Assembly (NCBI GenBank): GCA_028274465.1
Contig: CM051458.1
Span: forward strand, 14,337,566 to 14,401,565
Direction: 5' to 3'
Source: Plantago ovata
Taxonomy: Eukaryota > Streptophyta > Magnoliopsida > Lamiales > Plantaginaceae
Length of the DNA stretch: 64,000 nt
Of the stretch, positions 1 through 10,401 are shown piece by piece. Within the stretch, counting starts at the first letter, position 1, and every line of letters starts with the position of its first letter. The notes below the pieces were generated by a model that was not told the origin of the DNA, made no database searches, and was given only the letters and a program-made list of their open reading frames with translations. A program made the position numbers and the translations under genes.

Positions 1-600
1 AAAATGAACAGCCCAACTTGGTAAAAGCATTTGGATTTTGTTGTAACCACGTGGTACCGACACTAGAGCAGTCAAATTAAAATTCATATGAATCCGAAAT
101 AATGAAAAATTTGGGCACGAGAGGAACTGAGGAAGTATGGAAATGTGTAACCAAACACGAATATTCAAATCCCAAAAGCTAGGGTAATAATTAAGTAATC
201 GAGTATGGATGATGGACGTAGTAATACCTGGAAACGTGTACCCACGCGATATTGATTGACACCCAGTGGATTTTAAGGTTCGAACATGATTTTAATCTCT
301 TCTTGGTACGTACTCGTTGGAGCTTTTGGTGTAGGTTTTCATTTTGTTGTGCATCTCTGATGCACTGTTCGACGTTGTATTTGTACGTTTCTCTATTTTA
401 TGTTTATAAATTTGCCGATTCCAAAAAAAAATAAAAAAAAATATATATATATATATGATGTTTTTTGTTTTTTATTTTGTCTTAAAAAAAATTACTTTTT
501 CTTTTTGCGTTTGTGGAGCAAATCTTTATCCTTATAGATAGTACTTTTTGGTTTTAACTTTAACTCTTTTGTTCACACATACTTTTGTACATATTCATTT
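1..600. other. AT-rich stretch, no gene seen
   Basis: No open frame here resembles a protein family. I looked for further exons of the GDSL gene that reads leftward from position 1262 and found none. Positions 221-240 repeat exactly the 20 bases at 657-676, which span the donor site of that gene's second exon. This suggests a short local duplication. Confidence 0.4.
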
Positions 601-663
601 TTTAGAGTGCACCGATTGAAATTAAACTTATAAAAATTAAATAAATGGATGGGTACGTAATAC

Positions 664-1262
664 CTGGAAACGTGTAGCAATGATTTGAGAGGAAATCCTT
701 GAATGAGGTCACCTGGGCTGAGATAGAGGCAATGTAATCTGAGGGAAGCGCTGTGGCACCCACCACCGCGAAATTGAGACCAACTCCGGTGGTGGTAATA
801 TTTCCAACATTCTGTGCACTACTGACATGATGAAACGGTGTCACATATGATATTCCCAACATTTGACCTGCCATCAATTTATTAACTACTTGTCATGATC
901 ATAATAATTAAACAACTGACAAGTAACAACAACATAATATATATATAAATATGCATACCGAGAAAATCAACGATAAGACGGCCATCAGAGCAGCGACCAT
1001 TGGGGCGGCGAAAGTAAGTTCGACCATAGGGAGGTAACATATAGAAGGGAGTCCGTTCATCATTCCGGTGGAGATATGCTGCATTTCCGGTATCTTCGTT
1101 TGATCCTCCAAAACTGATCATCGATGTGAAACAACTTGTTGCATCGTCATGTTCAACATCTGCTGCTGCGTATACCACCGATCTGTGATGGCCGCTCCTC
1201 CACACCACCGTCAATATCACAATGATCACTTTTAGTGTTAGGAGACTACTGCTGATACTCAT
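664..1262 (-). pseudogene. GDSL esterase/lipase, first two exons only (truncated gene)
   Basis: GDSL enzymes are secreted serine hydrolases acting on lipid or other esters. Exon 1 (1262-959) begins with ATG and a hydrophobic leader, then has the block I region FGGSNEDTGN and the very typical PPYGRTYFRRPNGRCSDGR stretch. A donor GTATGC follows, and an acceptor CAG at 868-870 gives exon 2 (867-664), which holds the family-like NFAVVGATALPSDY. Both exons join in phase. Family members run to about 350-390 residues, so the catalytic Asp/His block and most of the protein are missing; no later exon is seen in 1-600. The usual block I Asp is Gly here (FGGS rather than FGDS), though the catalytic Ser is kept. 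I infer a truncated relic. Confidence 0.7.
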
Positions 1263-1340
1263 TATGCTATACTATCTAGTATCTACGATCATAAGAGGAT
1301 GGACTACTTATGGAAACCTTGGCTTAATAAATTAGATAAT

Positions 1341-1590
1341 ACTTCCTCCATCCCAAAAAACTACTCTCTCCTATCTTATTTAGTTGTCAATTTAAAAATT
1401 TATTATAACACAAATACTTGTCATTTTAGTATAATGATTGGTACTGATAAGGTTAACTCTATTTGTCCCTATATTCAATACTATCAATACAATGTCATAT
1501 TAATATTATTAGGCTTTTGAGAATAATTTTTATAACTCATTAATATGTGACATTCCTAAAATGACAACTAAAAAAGATACGAGAGGTATT
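1341..1590. repeat. degenerate Stowaway-like MITE relic
   Basis: The left side starts with CTTCCTCCATCCCAAAAAAC, the type of end seen in plant Stowaway (Tc1/mariner-related) MITEs. An inner arm around 1367-1390 (CTATCTTATTTAGTTGTCA) is matched imperfectly by the reverse complement of 1558-1585. The outer right end is not recognisable, so the limits are approximate and the family call tentative. Confidence 0.35.
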
Positions 1591-1599
1591 TTATAGTCA

Positions 1600-2107
1600 A
1601 CATTTTGCGATTTGACTATAAAGTACTCTTAAATTTTAATGTTAAAATATTTTTAAAAAATTATATAATGAAACTTTACTTCTTAAAGTTTGTTATATAA
1701 TTTTGTTATGTAATTAAATTTTGTTATATAATTTTGTTATGTATTTTATAATTACAATTTAAGAGTAATACATTGGTAAAAATCAAAAGACAAGAGGTGT
1801 TGAAAAAAAAATCAAATTAATAAATTTGTTTGAAACCGATGTAGTATAACTTTTTTTTAATGCCTCGTGTCGTGATTTCTCATGGCTTGTATTTAATTAT
1901 TTCCATTACCAATAAAGCGCTATCATGAACTCAGTGATAGTATTCACTATTCATTTAAAAGATCTTCTTTTATTATATAAAAAAAAAAAATCTCTTAAAA
2001 TCTGAAAAGATGCTTAAATTATTAATTTGATGGAGATGTGCCATTCTAATTTGAAAACTGTTCAACGCCACGACTCCCTGGGTTCATTTGCTTATCCACG
2101 AACCAGG
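1600..2107. other. AT-rich intergenic DNA, nothing recognised
   Basis: Short A/T runs and a partial direct repeat around 1690-1745 (TTTTGTTATGTA-type). No coding similarity or RNA gene is seen. Confidence 0.4.
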
Positions 2108-2869
2108 AGGGATGGCAATGGGCCGGGAATCCAGAGGCCAGTCCTGACTCGAAACATTTGGCCCAGGCCCAAGCCCGGGGTGGCCCTGAATATTAAGCCT
2201 AACCTAGTCCATCCTGGGCCGGATTGGGCTCGGGCCTGGCCCATCTTTTATCTTCTTTTTTCAATCCAAAAACAAACATTTTAGAAATTTGATATTTTAA
2301 AAAAAATCAGAAATTAAAAGATTTAAGAAATTAAAAACAAAAACTATTACCAAAATTAGAATTATTGATTGTGGTGTATATCGAAAGGGAATATATAATT
2401 CAATATGTTGAATGATAAATGGAAGAGAAAATATTATTCTCGTCAATCAATATGGGAGTACATGAGAATGTATATATACAAGTAGGAAAGTATCTCTAAA
2501 GTCTATCTGAAAATTAACAACCAGAGAAATATAATACACGTAACAAACTAACAAACTAGAGAGATCAGTAAACTCTTGTTACAATTCCAATAATTATCCA
2601 TAACACAATAGAAAATGTTATAAATATATAGAAAAGTATGAAAAATGTATAAATTACAACTTAATTTAACACTACTAATGTATAAATAACAAATTAAATA
2701 GTCATATTTACATATAGTATGAAAAATATAATGTATACTTGGGCCGGCCCACCGCGCCTAGAACTTTAGGCCCAAGCCCAGTCCATCAAGGTGATCGGGC
2801 GGGCCTGGCCCTATAAAATCGGGCCAGATCTGTGTCGGGCTCGTGTTGGCGGCCCAAATTGGCATCCCT
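2108..2869. mobile_element. non-autonomous hAT-like element with GGGATGGCAA-type ends
   Basis: The left end AGGGATGGCAATGGGCCGGG and the right end, read in reverse as AGGGATGCCAATTTGGGCCG, form imperfect terminal inverted repeats about 20 bases long. Both ends are rich in GGGCC/GGCCC, while the middle is AT-rich and non-coding. Ends of this kind recur in plant genomes and are usually placed with hAT-like non-autonomous elements. The 8-base flanks, GAACCAGG and AAACCCTA, are not a clean duplication, so the copy may be old. The element carries no transposase. Confidence 0.5.
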
Positions 2870-3527
2870 AAACCCTAATCCACAATGATATTGCAATATG
2901 TCTAATTCATGATTCTACGACCTAACACGAATTAAAGAGATTTACTTTAGGATCGCTAAGGACTAAGGAAGCTCTCAATCTTCATTGTCATGCATCCTCG
3001 TGTCGACATTAGTACCACAGATGCTTTGTGAGATTTAAGTAAACAAATATCTCACAAGTATAACACTAAGCTTTTGTTGGGAATTTTAGTGAAACGAATG
3101 AGCTTTCAATTCGTTCGTTGTATTGATCTGAGGGTACCCAACACGGTTCGTAATCGTGCGTCACTAAAATGCGTTATGTCACTAAAATAGTAAAATCTCC
3201 TTGAGTTGAAAGGGTGATTAATGACATAAGTGTGTTGATCAATACTTGAATGAATTAAGTCATTTATACACACATGAGCGAAAGTTTCATTATGCTAAAA
3301 TTCGAGTTAAAGAGCAAGTGTATATAAAAAAAAATACAAGTTTTGAGAAAGGGAACTCTTGATGCAGCGATGTTCCATGCTCGTTGTAGCACTACTAGAA
3401 AAAATGGATTTAGTGATGTTAGTAAAAGTGAGAAAATTGTCTCTAAGGCTAAGCAGCGGAAGTTTAAAATTTTTAATCTCACTAAAACTGATATGACTAT
3501 ACTGTTTATTAAACTGGAAGAAATCAC

Positions 3528-3728
3528 TTACGTGTCCTCCAGTAGATAAGCAAATTGACGGGGTAGCTGTTCCTCGATCTCCAGACAAAGCCTTGCAATC
3601 TCCTCGTCCGGCTGGTTGATTTCTTCTTCATCAGAGATGAAATCTTCGTCAACAAAATCTCCAAGCTGGCTCATCAACAGGTTGATTAATTCCTTCGACC
3701 TTGGTATCCACGGACAATGTTTCCACAA
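3528..3728 (-). other. unrecognised acidic open fragment inside CACTA
   Basis: A 66-codon stretch reads with many Asp and Glu residues (for example DEDFISDEEEINQPDEEI) and resembles real coding sequence more than random frame. I do not recognise a family. It sits just inside the left end of the CACTA element and may be the edge of a captured gene or a leftover of element coding sequence. A second acidic fragment on the same strand near 6400-6650 (FEIEDDEDEREDARAIQ) is equally unassigned. Confidence 0.2.
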
Positions 3729-3829
3729 GAACGCTAGGAGGTTCTTCTGTGTTTTTGAGCTACTGAGAAAAATTATTCTTTCTGACTATCAAAGAAGAAT
3801 ATTTTACGTGTTGTTGGAATAGAATAGAA

Positions 3830-5380
3830 GACTGGCTTTCTTTCTTTCTGATTTAGTCAGTTAGTTAGTTCAGAAAATCACGTAAGATTTTTACCAAGTA
3901 AATCTTACTGACTAAAAGACTTCAAAAGTTATCAACTCACTAACAAACAGATAAGCCTTTTAATTATCTCAATCAAAGGAGAAATTAAATCAAAGATTGA
4001 AAGAAGAAAAGAAAAAGGAAAATAAATTAAAAAAAGAAAAACAACATTCACGTTGACAGCTATGTTGTCAACATGATGCTGGGCCGCTTGGCCAGCCCCA
4101 CATATGCTGGGCCAAATCGGCCCAGCCCAATTCTTTCTTCTTCAATTCATTTTCTTTTCATTGGGCCATTAATTCTAAATTCCGTCCAAATGCACAAATT
4201 TTCAATTAATTAATTAAATCCAATTCAATTCAATTAATTATATTTTAAAATATATTCCATATATATAATAAATTAATATTAATCTAATTAATAATAATTC
4301 CATTATATTTATATATAGTAATTCAACATTAATCTAATTAATATTTAATCCTATATACATAGCTCGTTTGTAGAAACACCACCTTGAAGTGTGACCCATA
4401 GGGCCTTGCATATTAAGCAACAATCTAATTAAGATCATGATAAATTTCTAGACAATTTATCAGACAATATTAAAATGCAAGGAACGTTTGTGAGGAAAAC
4501 AAACCACCTGTAGCGTAAGGTACTTTGATGATACGGTCTCTTCATTCACGAATACTCGAATGAGTCTAGAATATGGTTATGTGTCTATTCTAATAACTTC
4601 ATTCATTGTCTCTCAATCTTATTAGTCGATCTATGAATTATGTCCAAACACCATTTTGACATATTCACATACGGTGGCCACCGGTTTTGTGATCGCACTA
4701 AATATGAGAAGTGAATATTCTCTCCTTGTATCTATTATGGAGGAATGAATCCTATCTTGGCCCAATCACTCACACCATATGTTTCCTAATGTACCCAACG
4801 CATGCCGTATCTACCCTACTTTAAGAGTGCAAGTGTTGCGCATGGTCAAAGTACATTATTCCACATATGATGTAGTATTGGCCTCAAGTCTAAGGACTAC
4901 CAACATCACCCTACACACCGATACTACCATAGACACTTAAATAGCTTTACCAAATGGTTTCTCTGTTGGGTATGCCAACACTCTCCAAAGTGTCCATATG
5001 TTCAACATGAATAACCAAGTTCATTCGTAGCAGTGAGACCTACTACATCCTCGAAGGATCTAATGCAACATATGCTAGCTTCAATCGCATCATTGATATC
5101 CCGTATCTCGATGACCTTCAGCTAGTGGCTTATTTTAGGACTTAATTATTGACACACAAGCTCCCACTAACTTGGTGATTATCTTAAGTCCTTGAGAACA
5201 TTTTATCGAATAATTCAAACAACCAAATAATGTATTCATAAAATGTAATGCCAATTGTATTTAACAATGTATAAATAAATGAACATAAATAAATGACAAT
5301 AACTGAATGTGATCAAGTACATATCGTCCCTATCGTAGGTTGTCTCTAGGACATATATACTTTCAAGTGACACCAAAAAA
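3830..5380 (-). repeat. LTR-retrotransposon-like non-coding block
   Basis: This stretch has no long frame on either strand but is not simple sequence. Read on the minus strand, it has a GTCCTAGAGACAACCTA start near 5350, then a long moderately balanced region that looks like the untranslated or LTR part of a copia-type element. No TG/CA ends, primer site or duplication could be fixed. It lies wholly inside the CACTA element, so it may be a nested insertion. Confidence 0.2.
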
Positions 5381-5650
5381 GAGTCACAAAAAGGACATGT
5401 GGTGACACTTTTGCTATTCTGACACTTTTGCAAAGTGTCACGTGTAAAAGGGTTTCAATAGCTTAAGTGTCATTATAGGTTTCTATAGTGATCCCGTAAT
5501 GCGTGCACATAGATATATGTTGCAACCTTGTATGTGTCACAATAGACAGCTTTGGTGATCACCATAGGTAACTATATTGTTTAAAATTGGGTCATTACAA
5601 GTTTCTATAATGACACCATATTGCGTATAAGACCAATTTCAGTAACAATA
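5380..5650. repeat. CACTA subterminal-type repeats
   Basis: Related short motifs occur in both orientations: GTGTCATTATAGGTTTCTAT at 5469, CATTACAAGTTTCTATAATG around 5593-5612, and several GTGACACTTTTGC/AAGTGTCAC copies at 5404-5443. Similar motifs return near 6820-6895. Arrays like this serve as transposase-binding sites near CACTA ends, but these lie about 2 kb inside the annotated left end, which suggests a nested or rearranged element. Confidence 0.35.
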
Positions 5651-5716
5651 ATAATTATTTATTAATATTGAAATTATTTATGCTAAACAAATTCCAAAAC
5701 CATATTACAGGTATAG

Positions 5717-5785
5717 GGGTGTTGCGAGAATCGAACTCGCAATCTCTCACAAAGGGCGAGAATCATACCACTAGACCAAACACCC
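5717..5785 (-). tRNA. tRNA-like gene, tRNA-Pro-derived, probably a pseudogene
   Basis: The 69-base sequence folds as a cloverleaf. It has a perfect 7-bp acceptor stem (GGGTGTT with AACACCC), a D-arm with TGGTCTAGTGGTA, and a perfect 5-bp T-stem (GCGAG/CTCGC) around TTCGATT. The body matches plant tRNA-Pro by eye, yet the anticodon loop reads CCTTTGT, with TTT at the anticodon position and C in place of the near-invariant U33. The anticodon stem has a G/A mismatch and the variable loop is only three bases. No T-run terminator directly follows. I conclude a tRNA-derived relic rather than a working tRNA and give no isotype. Confidence 0.5.
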
Positions 5786-7048
5786 AAATTTCAGAAAAAA
5801 CATGGATATTCATCATGTGTGCTGTAACGGTATCGATTTTTAAAAATAAACACTACCTGTTTTGCTGTACCTTAAAAGCACACAAGCCACATAATAGAGT
5901 TTCCCTGCCACTCTTTAAGCATCTAAAGCTATCAAATTTCATTAAACTGTCAAAAACCAGCCTGTGTTCTTTACTTTCTATTCCAGAATCTAGAGTTTGA
6001 CACTTGAGACTTGCTACCTAGCTCTACGAGATCTCTATTTGCATATGCTATCCACACACCTATCACTACACACATGATTTCACAACAAACAACAACTCCA
6101 AATTTGCTTGCCAGTTAATTGGTCATGAGTTTTTACCATTTAAATTCTTATTCATCAATCTAAGCAAATAAAAAACAACTAGATATATGAATTCTTGTAA
6201 GTAAACAAATCCTGATTCAAAGGTTGAAGAAAAAACCTGAATAAATTGAGCCCCATAGTTGCGGTAGTTAATTTTATTGTAGAAACCTATAAGCACAAAC
6301 AAAATTTCAGATAGATTGAACAAAACAAATAAAGACAAACAGAAACCATAACAAACGCCGTAGAATGGATGAGCTGATCAAATTGATATGAGAATTATGA
6401 TTTAGTGCTTGGCCGCCGCCTGTGGAGCTTCCGCTTGATAGTTTCCTCCGATTCATCAATCATCTCCAAATTGACGATTAACTCTGCCTCTTCGTCCGAT
6501 TGGAATGAATCAGTATCCCTTTGGAAATAATCCAAAGCTTGTGTAATTTTCCTCGCACCGCCTGAATAGCACGGGCATCTTCTCTCTCGTCCTCGTCATC
6601 TTCAATCTCAAAGTAAAAAGGGAAGATAAACAGGCTCAACAATGGCGAATTTTAGGGCACACACAGTAATCGCACACATCTCGCTCTCTAATTTTATTCT
6701 GTAGTTTTGTGAGAGAAAAATATTTATTTCCCTTTGTGATTTTCATTTTACAAAAGGGTACCTGATGTTAAATGTAATTGCAAAAGCGGCACCGAGAATA
6801 ATCAACTGAGTAGTGTACGTGTGAGTTACAATAGGGACATGTAATCACCCTTTTGCCAAGTGTGACATTAAGTACATAGTTTCTCTACTTGTGCCGTTGC
6901 AATTTTTTCGAAACTGGAGATTGCATTTAAATTGATAAAGGGTTCGTTACAAACCGAATATAAGTAGCAGAATTATCTGAGTTAATAATATTACATAACC
7001 AAGTTGGGGGTAAATCCCACACAAAAGTATTTTAATGATTTTCAAAAG

Positions 7049-7555
7049 TCAAATCTTGTCCAAAAGTTCTTTCCTTGCTTCGTTTGCTAGCTTATCGGTT
7101 GCTCCGTTGCATTCCCTATACAAAAAGTCCACCTTGATACTTTCCAGCCGATCCATTGTTCTAATAGCGTCCTGCAAGAGTACGTTTTGTAGAATCCTTG
7201 CTGCTCTCCTCCTGTTAAGACATTGCACAAGAGTTTTTGAGTCAGTTTGTACTATAACTTTTGAGCATTAAATATTTGTGCATAATGTAAGGCCAAGTTG
7301 TAGGGCATAGAACTCAGCCATAAGTGTTGATGATTTTCCTAGGAATTTTGCGGCCGCAATAATAAATTGTCCTTGATGATTTCTAATAATGGCTCCTGCT
7401 CCGGCCAAGCCTGATAGTGGATCGAATGATCCATCTATGTTTAAGCACACAAAACCCAAAGGTGGTTGCCATCTGCAGAGCTTATTTTGTTGTGTCGTGG
7501 GGGTTTGCTGTTGTGATATGTCATCATGATCTCGTAACAAATGACAGAACCTCAT
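7049..7555 (-). pseudogene. LINE-type RNase H domain fragment
   Basis: The fragment reads GFVCLNIDGSFDPLSGLAGA, then GAIIRNHQGQFIIAAAKFLG and MAEFYALQLGL. This is the plant RNase H-like domain found at the 3' end of LINE ORF2 and in some stand-alone plant genes, with its Asp and Glu motifs. After a single in-frame TAA (7268-7270) the same frame continues with IVQTDSKTLVQCLNRR and FLYRECNGATDKLANEARK, completing the domain before a TGA at 7049-7051. It lies inside the CACTA element near its right end. No reverse transcriptase precedes it, so it is an orphan domain with one nonsense codon. Confidence 0.7.
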
Positions 7556-8223
7556 TTTTGCTTTATACAGATCAAAGTTAATATTAGATTGGCTATTGAA
7601 ACCAAAATTTTATTGTGTCACTATAAAAAGTGTTACATTAGGGGATTTTTTTAGTAGTGTAGCATTGTGAACAGTTCAGAGGTGGCGAGTCTTGAAGTGT
7701 TTTCATGAAGAGAAACATCCCTTAAATTGTGATGGGACACATCCATTCGTCCTAAAACATCTGGAAGAGACAATTTAGAAGGGTTGTAACACCTGGGAGA
7801 AGGTGCATTTGTTGTATAAATAGGAGAAGAAAGCATTTCTTCCAACACACTTGCAAAAAGCAATACTTCTCCTTCTCCCTCCTTTGCTCTCTTTGCACTC
7901 TATCATACTCAAAGTAAGTTCACCAGATTCGACTATTGGAGTGCTCCTTAGTCGTCTTAGAGTAGTTTTATCCTGTGAGACAGATTGTCATAATTCCGTA
8001 AGCACCACGAGCGGGGCAAGTATTTGTCTTAACGAGAGATAGTCCGCTAACTATCGACTCTACTCCCCGTTTCTCTTGTTGTTCGTTGCTTCATTGGTTG
8101 TTGCTGGAAGATCAGAGATTGCAGCAACTCGCACTTGACGTGCTCCATTCCAGAAGCGTGCTAAGGAACGACTTTGTGGCTGAATTAACATCCAGGTCTA
8201 CTTTGTAAATTCAGTTGTTTGTT

Positions 8224-8239
8224 ATACATACATACATAC

Positions 8240-8270
<31 letters not shown>

Positions 8271-8286
8271 TGTGTATGTATGTATG

Positions 8287-8374
<88 letters not shown>
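8224..8374. repeat. compound microsatellite (TACA/ATGT)n then (TA)n
   Basis: Tetranucleotide repeats alternate as TACA then TATG/TGTA to about 8290, followed by more than 40 TA units to about 8374. The repeat is self-complementary and should be highly variable between individuals. All open frames here are repeat artefacts. Confidence 0.95.
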
Positions 8375-8375
<1 letters not shown>

Positions 8376-8378
<3 letters not shown>

Positions 8379-8791
8379 TTTTACTGAGCTATGTGCACAA
8401 TTATGGTGCATTATTACCTTTTCCCGGATATGCACCATAATTTAGAATATCCCTTTCTACTCCAAACAAATTCACATGCTTATGTAATTTAGAATTGTTG
8501 ATGGTTCATTACTGTGAGTCTGTGACTACAGAATAGCACTTGCTTAATTTTGGGGTATTTAGTTCTGAGTGTGAGTCCTCTTCTTTTTTTTCATGTCCAT
8601 GGTTAAAAAGTTAAATCTACATTTTGACTTGATCATCTATTAGTTATTCTATCATCTTTGTTCTACTGGATAAACAATTTTTAAAATATTTACTTATTAA
8701 TTTATTCCATTCGTTTACTATTAGTATTAATTCATTACTTAAAGGTTTTTTTTAATTTTTTTTTGTTTACATTTGAAGTTAGTTTGTGACG
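8376..8791. other. AT-rich spacer with a 13-bp hairpin, no gene
   Basis: Positions 8399-8411 (AATTATGGTGCAT) are perfectly inverted at 8430-8442, with an 18-base loop. The rest is AT-rich and lacks coding signs. It ends at the ATAAT target duplication of the Athila-like element. Confidence 0.5.
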
Positions 8792-8796
8792 ATAAT

Positions 8797-10067
8797 TGAT
8801 GAATGTGTATTTTACACTTTCATTCGAGTCTTTTTCACCTATTTTAGCTATCATCTATGTTAATTTAACTATATTTTAATGCATTTTATTAGAATAGTGT
8901 CACATTTCCCTTTAGATTTTATTTTACAGGTTTTGGTTGAAATTCGAAGATTTCCGGGCAATTATATTGAAGTTGACAAGGAATTGGTGTTCCAGAAGTC
9001 TATTTGGAGTATCTGAAGGTTTCCGGATAAGATTTGAAGTCTAGGGGCCGAATCTGGAGGTTAGAAGGCTACTAGAAGTCAGAAACCGAGTCCGAAAAGG
9101 GGAAGAAATCCAAAACGCGTCGAAAATGCGGAATTCCGCGAGAAAAACTCGGGGACGAACCGCCGCATAGCTGGGGCGAACCGCCCCGTGGTTTTTCGGG
9201 GCCTATATATAGTTGCTCAGTTTTTCTCCGAAAATCATATCTTTCCAGACCTACTTTCTCACCTCTCTCTATAGTTTTAGGTAGGAACTTCCCGGGCCTG
9301 TCCTGGGAGTTCTGTAGCTTAGGGGATACTTTTTCATAGCGGATTGGAGCTCGTAGGATCGCAATTCTTCGGAGATTGACAATCTTCGGTAACTTGTATC
9401 TTACAGTTTAATCTACTTATTTTATATCTCTTTCAATATGTTTTCTTCTATGATTTCTGTTGATTGCATGCCTATTATGAGTAGCTAACTTATCGTTGGT
9501 GGTAGTATGTGAATTCTTAGCGAAGGGAAGATAATCATGCTAATGGCTATATCGCGCATTATACTCCGTGTCATTGCTTTATTTCGTTGATCAGGCACAA
9601 CCTAAATTCTCGTATGTTGTATTAATTATTATGCACAATTGGACACTTGTCGACCATCAGACCAATTATCTTCATAGTGTTGAATAATTACGGAACACAT
9701 TAGGACAATAGTGATTGACTTGTCAGACCAATTATCTTCGTAGTGCTTAATATTTGCAACAGGACACTAGATTGATTCAAAGATCTCTATGCAAGACCGA
9801 GGAATTTATGCATGATTATCGACCCGTTATGTTAAGAAGGACCATACTATCACCAATCTCCATTATCTGCTAGAAAGCCCTCTGCTATCTGTCTGCTGCT
9901 TATATTCTCTTCTTAAATAGATAAAGCTAGTTATAGTCCTGAGAGAACGACACTCGAGTCATTCTACTGCTACACTACGGTTTTCGTTGTAGTTGTGGAT
10001 TGCCTTTGGCTAATTACAAATTTATTTGATCCGTTCGCGTTGGAGCACGACACCAGCGCGTTCATCA
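8797..10067 (+). repeat. 5' LTR of Athila-like element
   Basis: 1271 bases, TGATGAATG..TTCATCA. A GC-rich palindrome GGGGCGAACCGCCCC lies just upstream of a TATA box (CTATATATAG at 9203-9212), and the downstream leader would start the element's RNA. Copies of this LTR are at 13965 and 39763. Confidence 0.9.
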
Positions 10068-10070
10068 AAT

Positions 10071-10087
10071 TGGCGCCGTTGCCGGGG
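10071..10087 (+). promoter_or_regulatory. primer binding site, tRNA-Asp type
   Basis: TGGCGCCGTTGCCGGGG lies three bases after the left LTR. It is the reverse complement of the 3' end (with CCA) of plant tRNA-Asp(GTC) as I know it. Athila-type elements use this primer to start minus-strand DNA synthesis. Confidence 0.85.
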
Positions 10088-10401
10088 ACTATACTACTTT
10101 TTCTGTTTAATTTGTTTATATTTACAGCTTTAGATTCCTAATTCTATTAGTTTTAGTTTTCCTTTTTAATCTCTCTCCGATACTGCTTTCCTAGTCTGTT
10201 TCTAATCACCTTTCCTAGTCGATTACAGATAGTGTATGCCGCATACACGTTCTGCAGGAACACCGCTTGCTGATTCAATTGCTGAAATCGACAGAGTCTA
10301 CCACCAAAGAAGGCGACTACTTGAAACACGCACACTAGAGGAAATAGAGGGAAACCGATTTCTCTGAATCTCTACACATTCTTTTCAAGGAAATCGACGG
10401 A

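Larger units (their letters stand above)
3390..7659. mobile_element. non-autonomous CACTA/EnSpm element, TAG target duplication
   Basis: The element starts CACTACTAGAAAAAATGGAT and ends, in reverse, CACTACTAAAAAAATCCCC. It is flanked by TAG on both sides (3387-3389 and 7660-7662), the 3-base duplication expected of CACTA transposons. No TNPD or TNPA domain is visible within 4.27 kb. It holds an LTR-like non-coding block (about 3830-5380), repeats with GTGTCATTATAGG/TTTCTATAATGAC motifs, a tRNA-like gene, acidic open fragments and a LINE-type RNase H domain. The cargo suggests a defective element that gathered other sequences by capture or nested insertion. The ends and duplication are seen directly; the history is inferred. 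Confidence 0.75.
3075..8227 (+). repeat. LTR-like sequence split by a CACTA insertion
   Basis: With the CACTA element at 3390-7659 and one TAG copy removed, 3075-3389 joins 7663-8227 into roughly 880 bases. It begins TGTTGGGAATTTTAG, contains a TATA-like TATAAATAGG near 7815 followed by a pyrimidine-rich leader, and fades into the microsatellite at 8224. A TG start and an internal TATA box fit a solo or partial LTR of a copia-type element. I found no target duplication and no internal domain, so this is an inference. Confidence 0.3.

Noticed and set aside
2027..2284. 85-codon plus-strand frame
   Set aside because: It is the GC-rich end of the hAT-like element read through; no protein similarity.
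8215..8380. CRISPR array, centromeric satellite or rRNA
   Set aside because: No regular spacer-repeat layout, no satellite-length monomer array and no rRNA-like sequence was found anywhere in the window.
8211..8445. Open frames of Tyr/Ile and Met/Tyr/Val repeats on both strands
   Set aside because: They are translations of the TATG/TA microsatellite.
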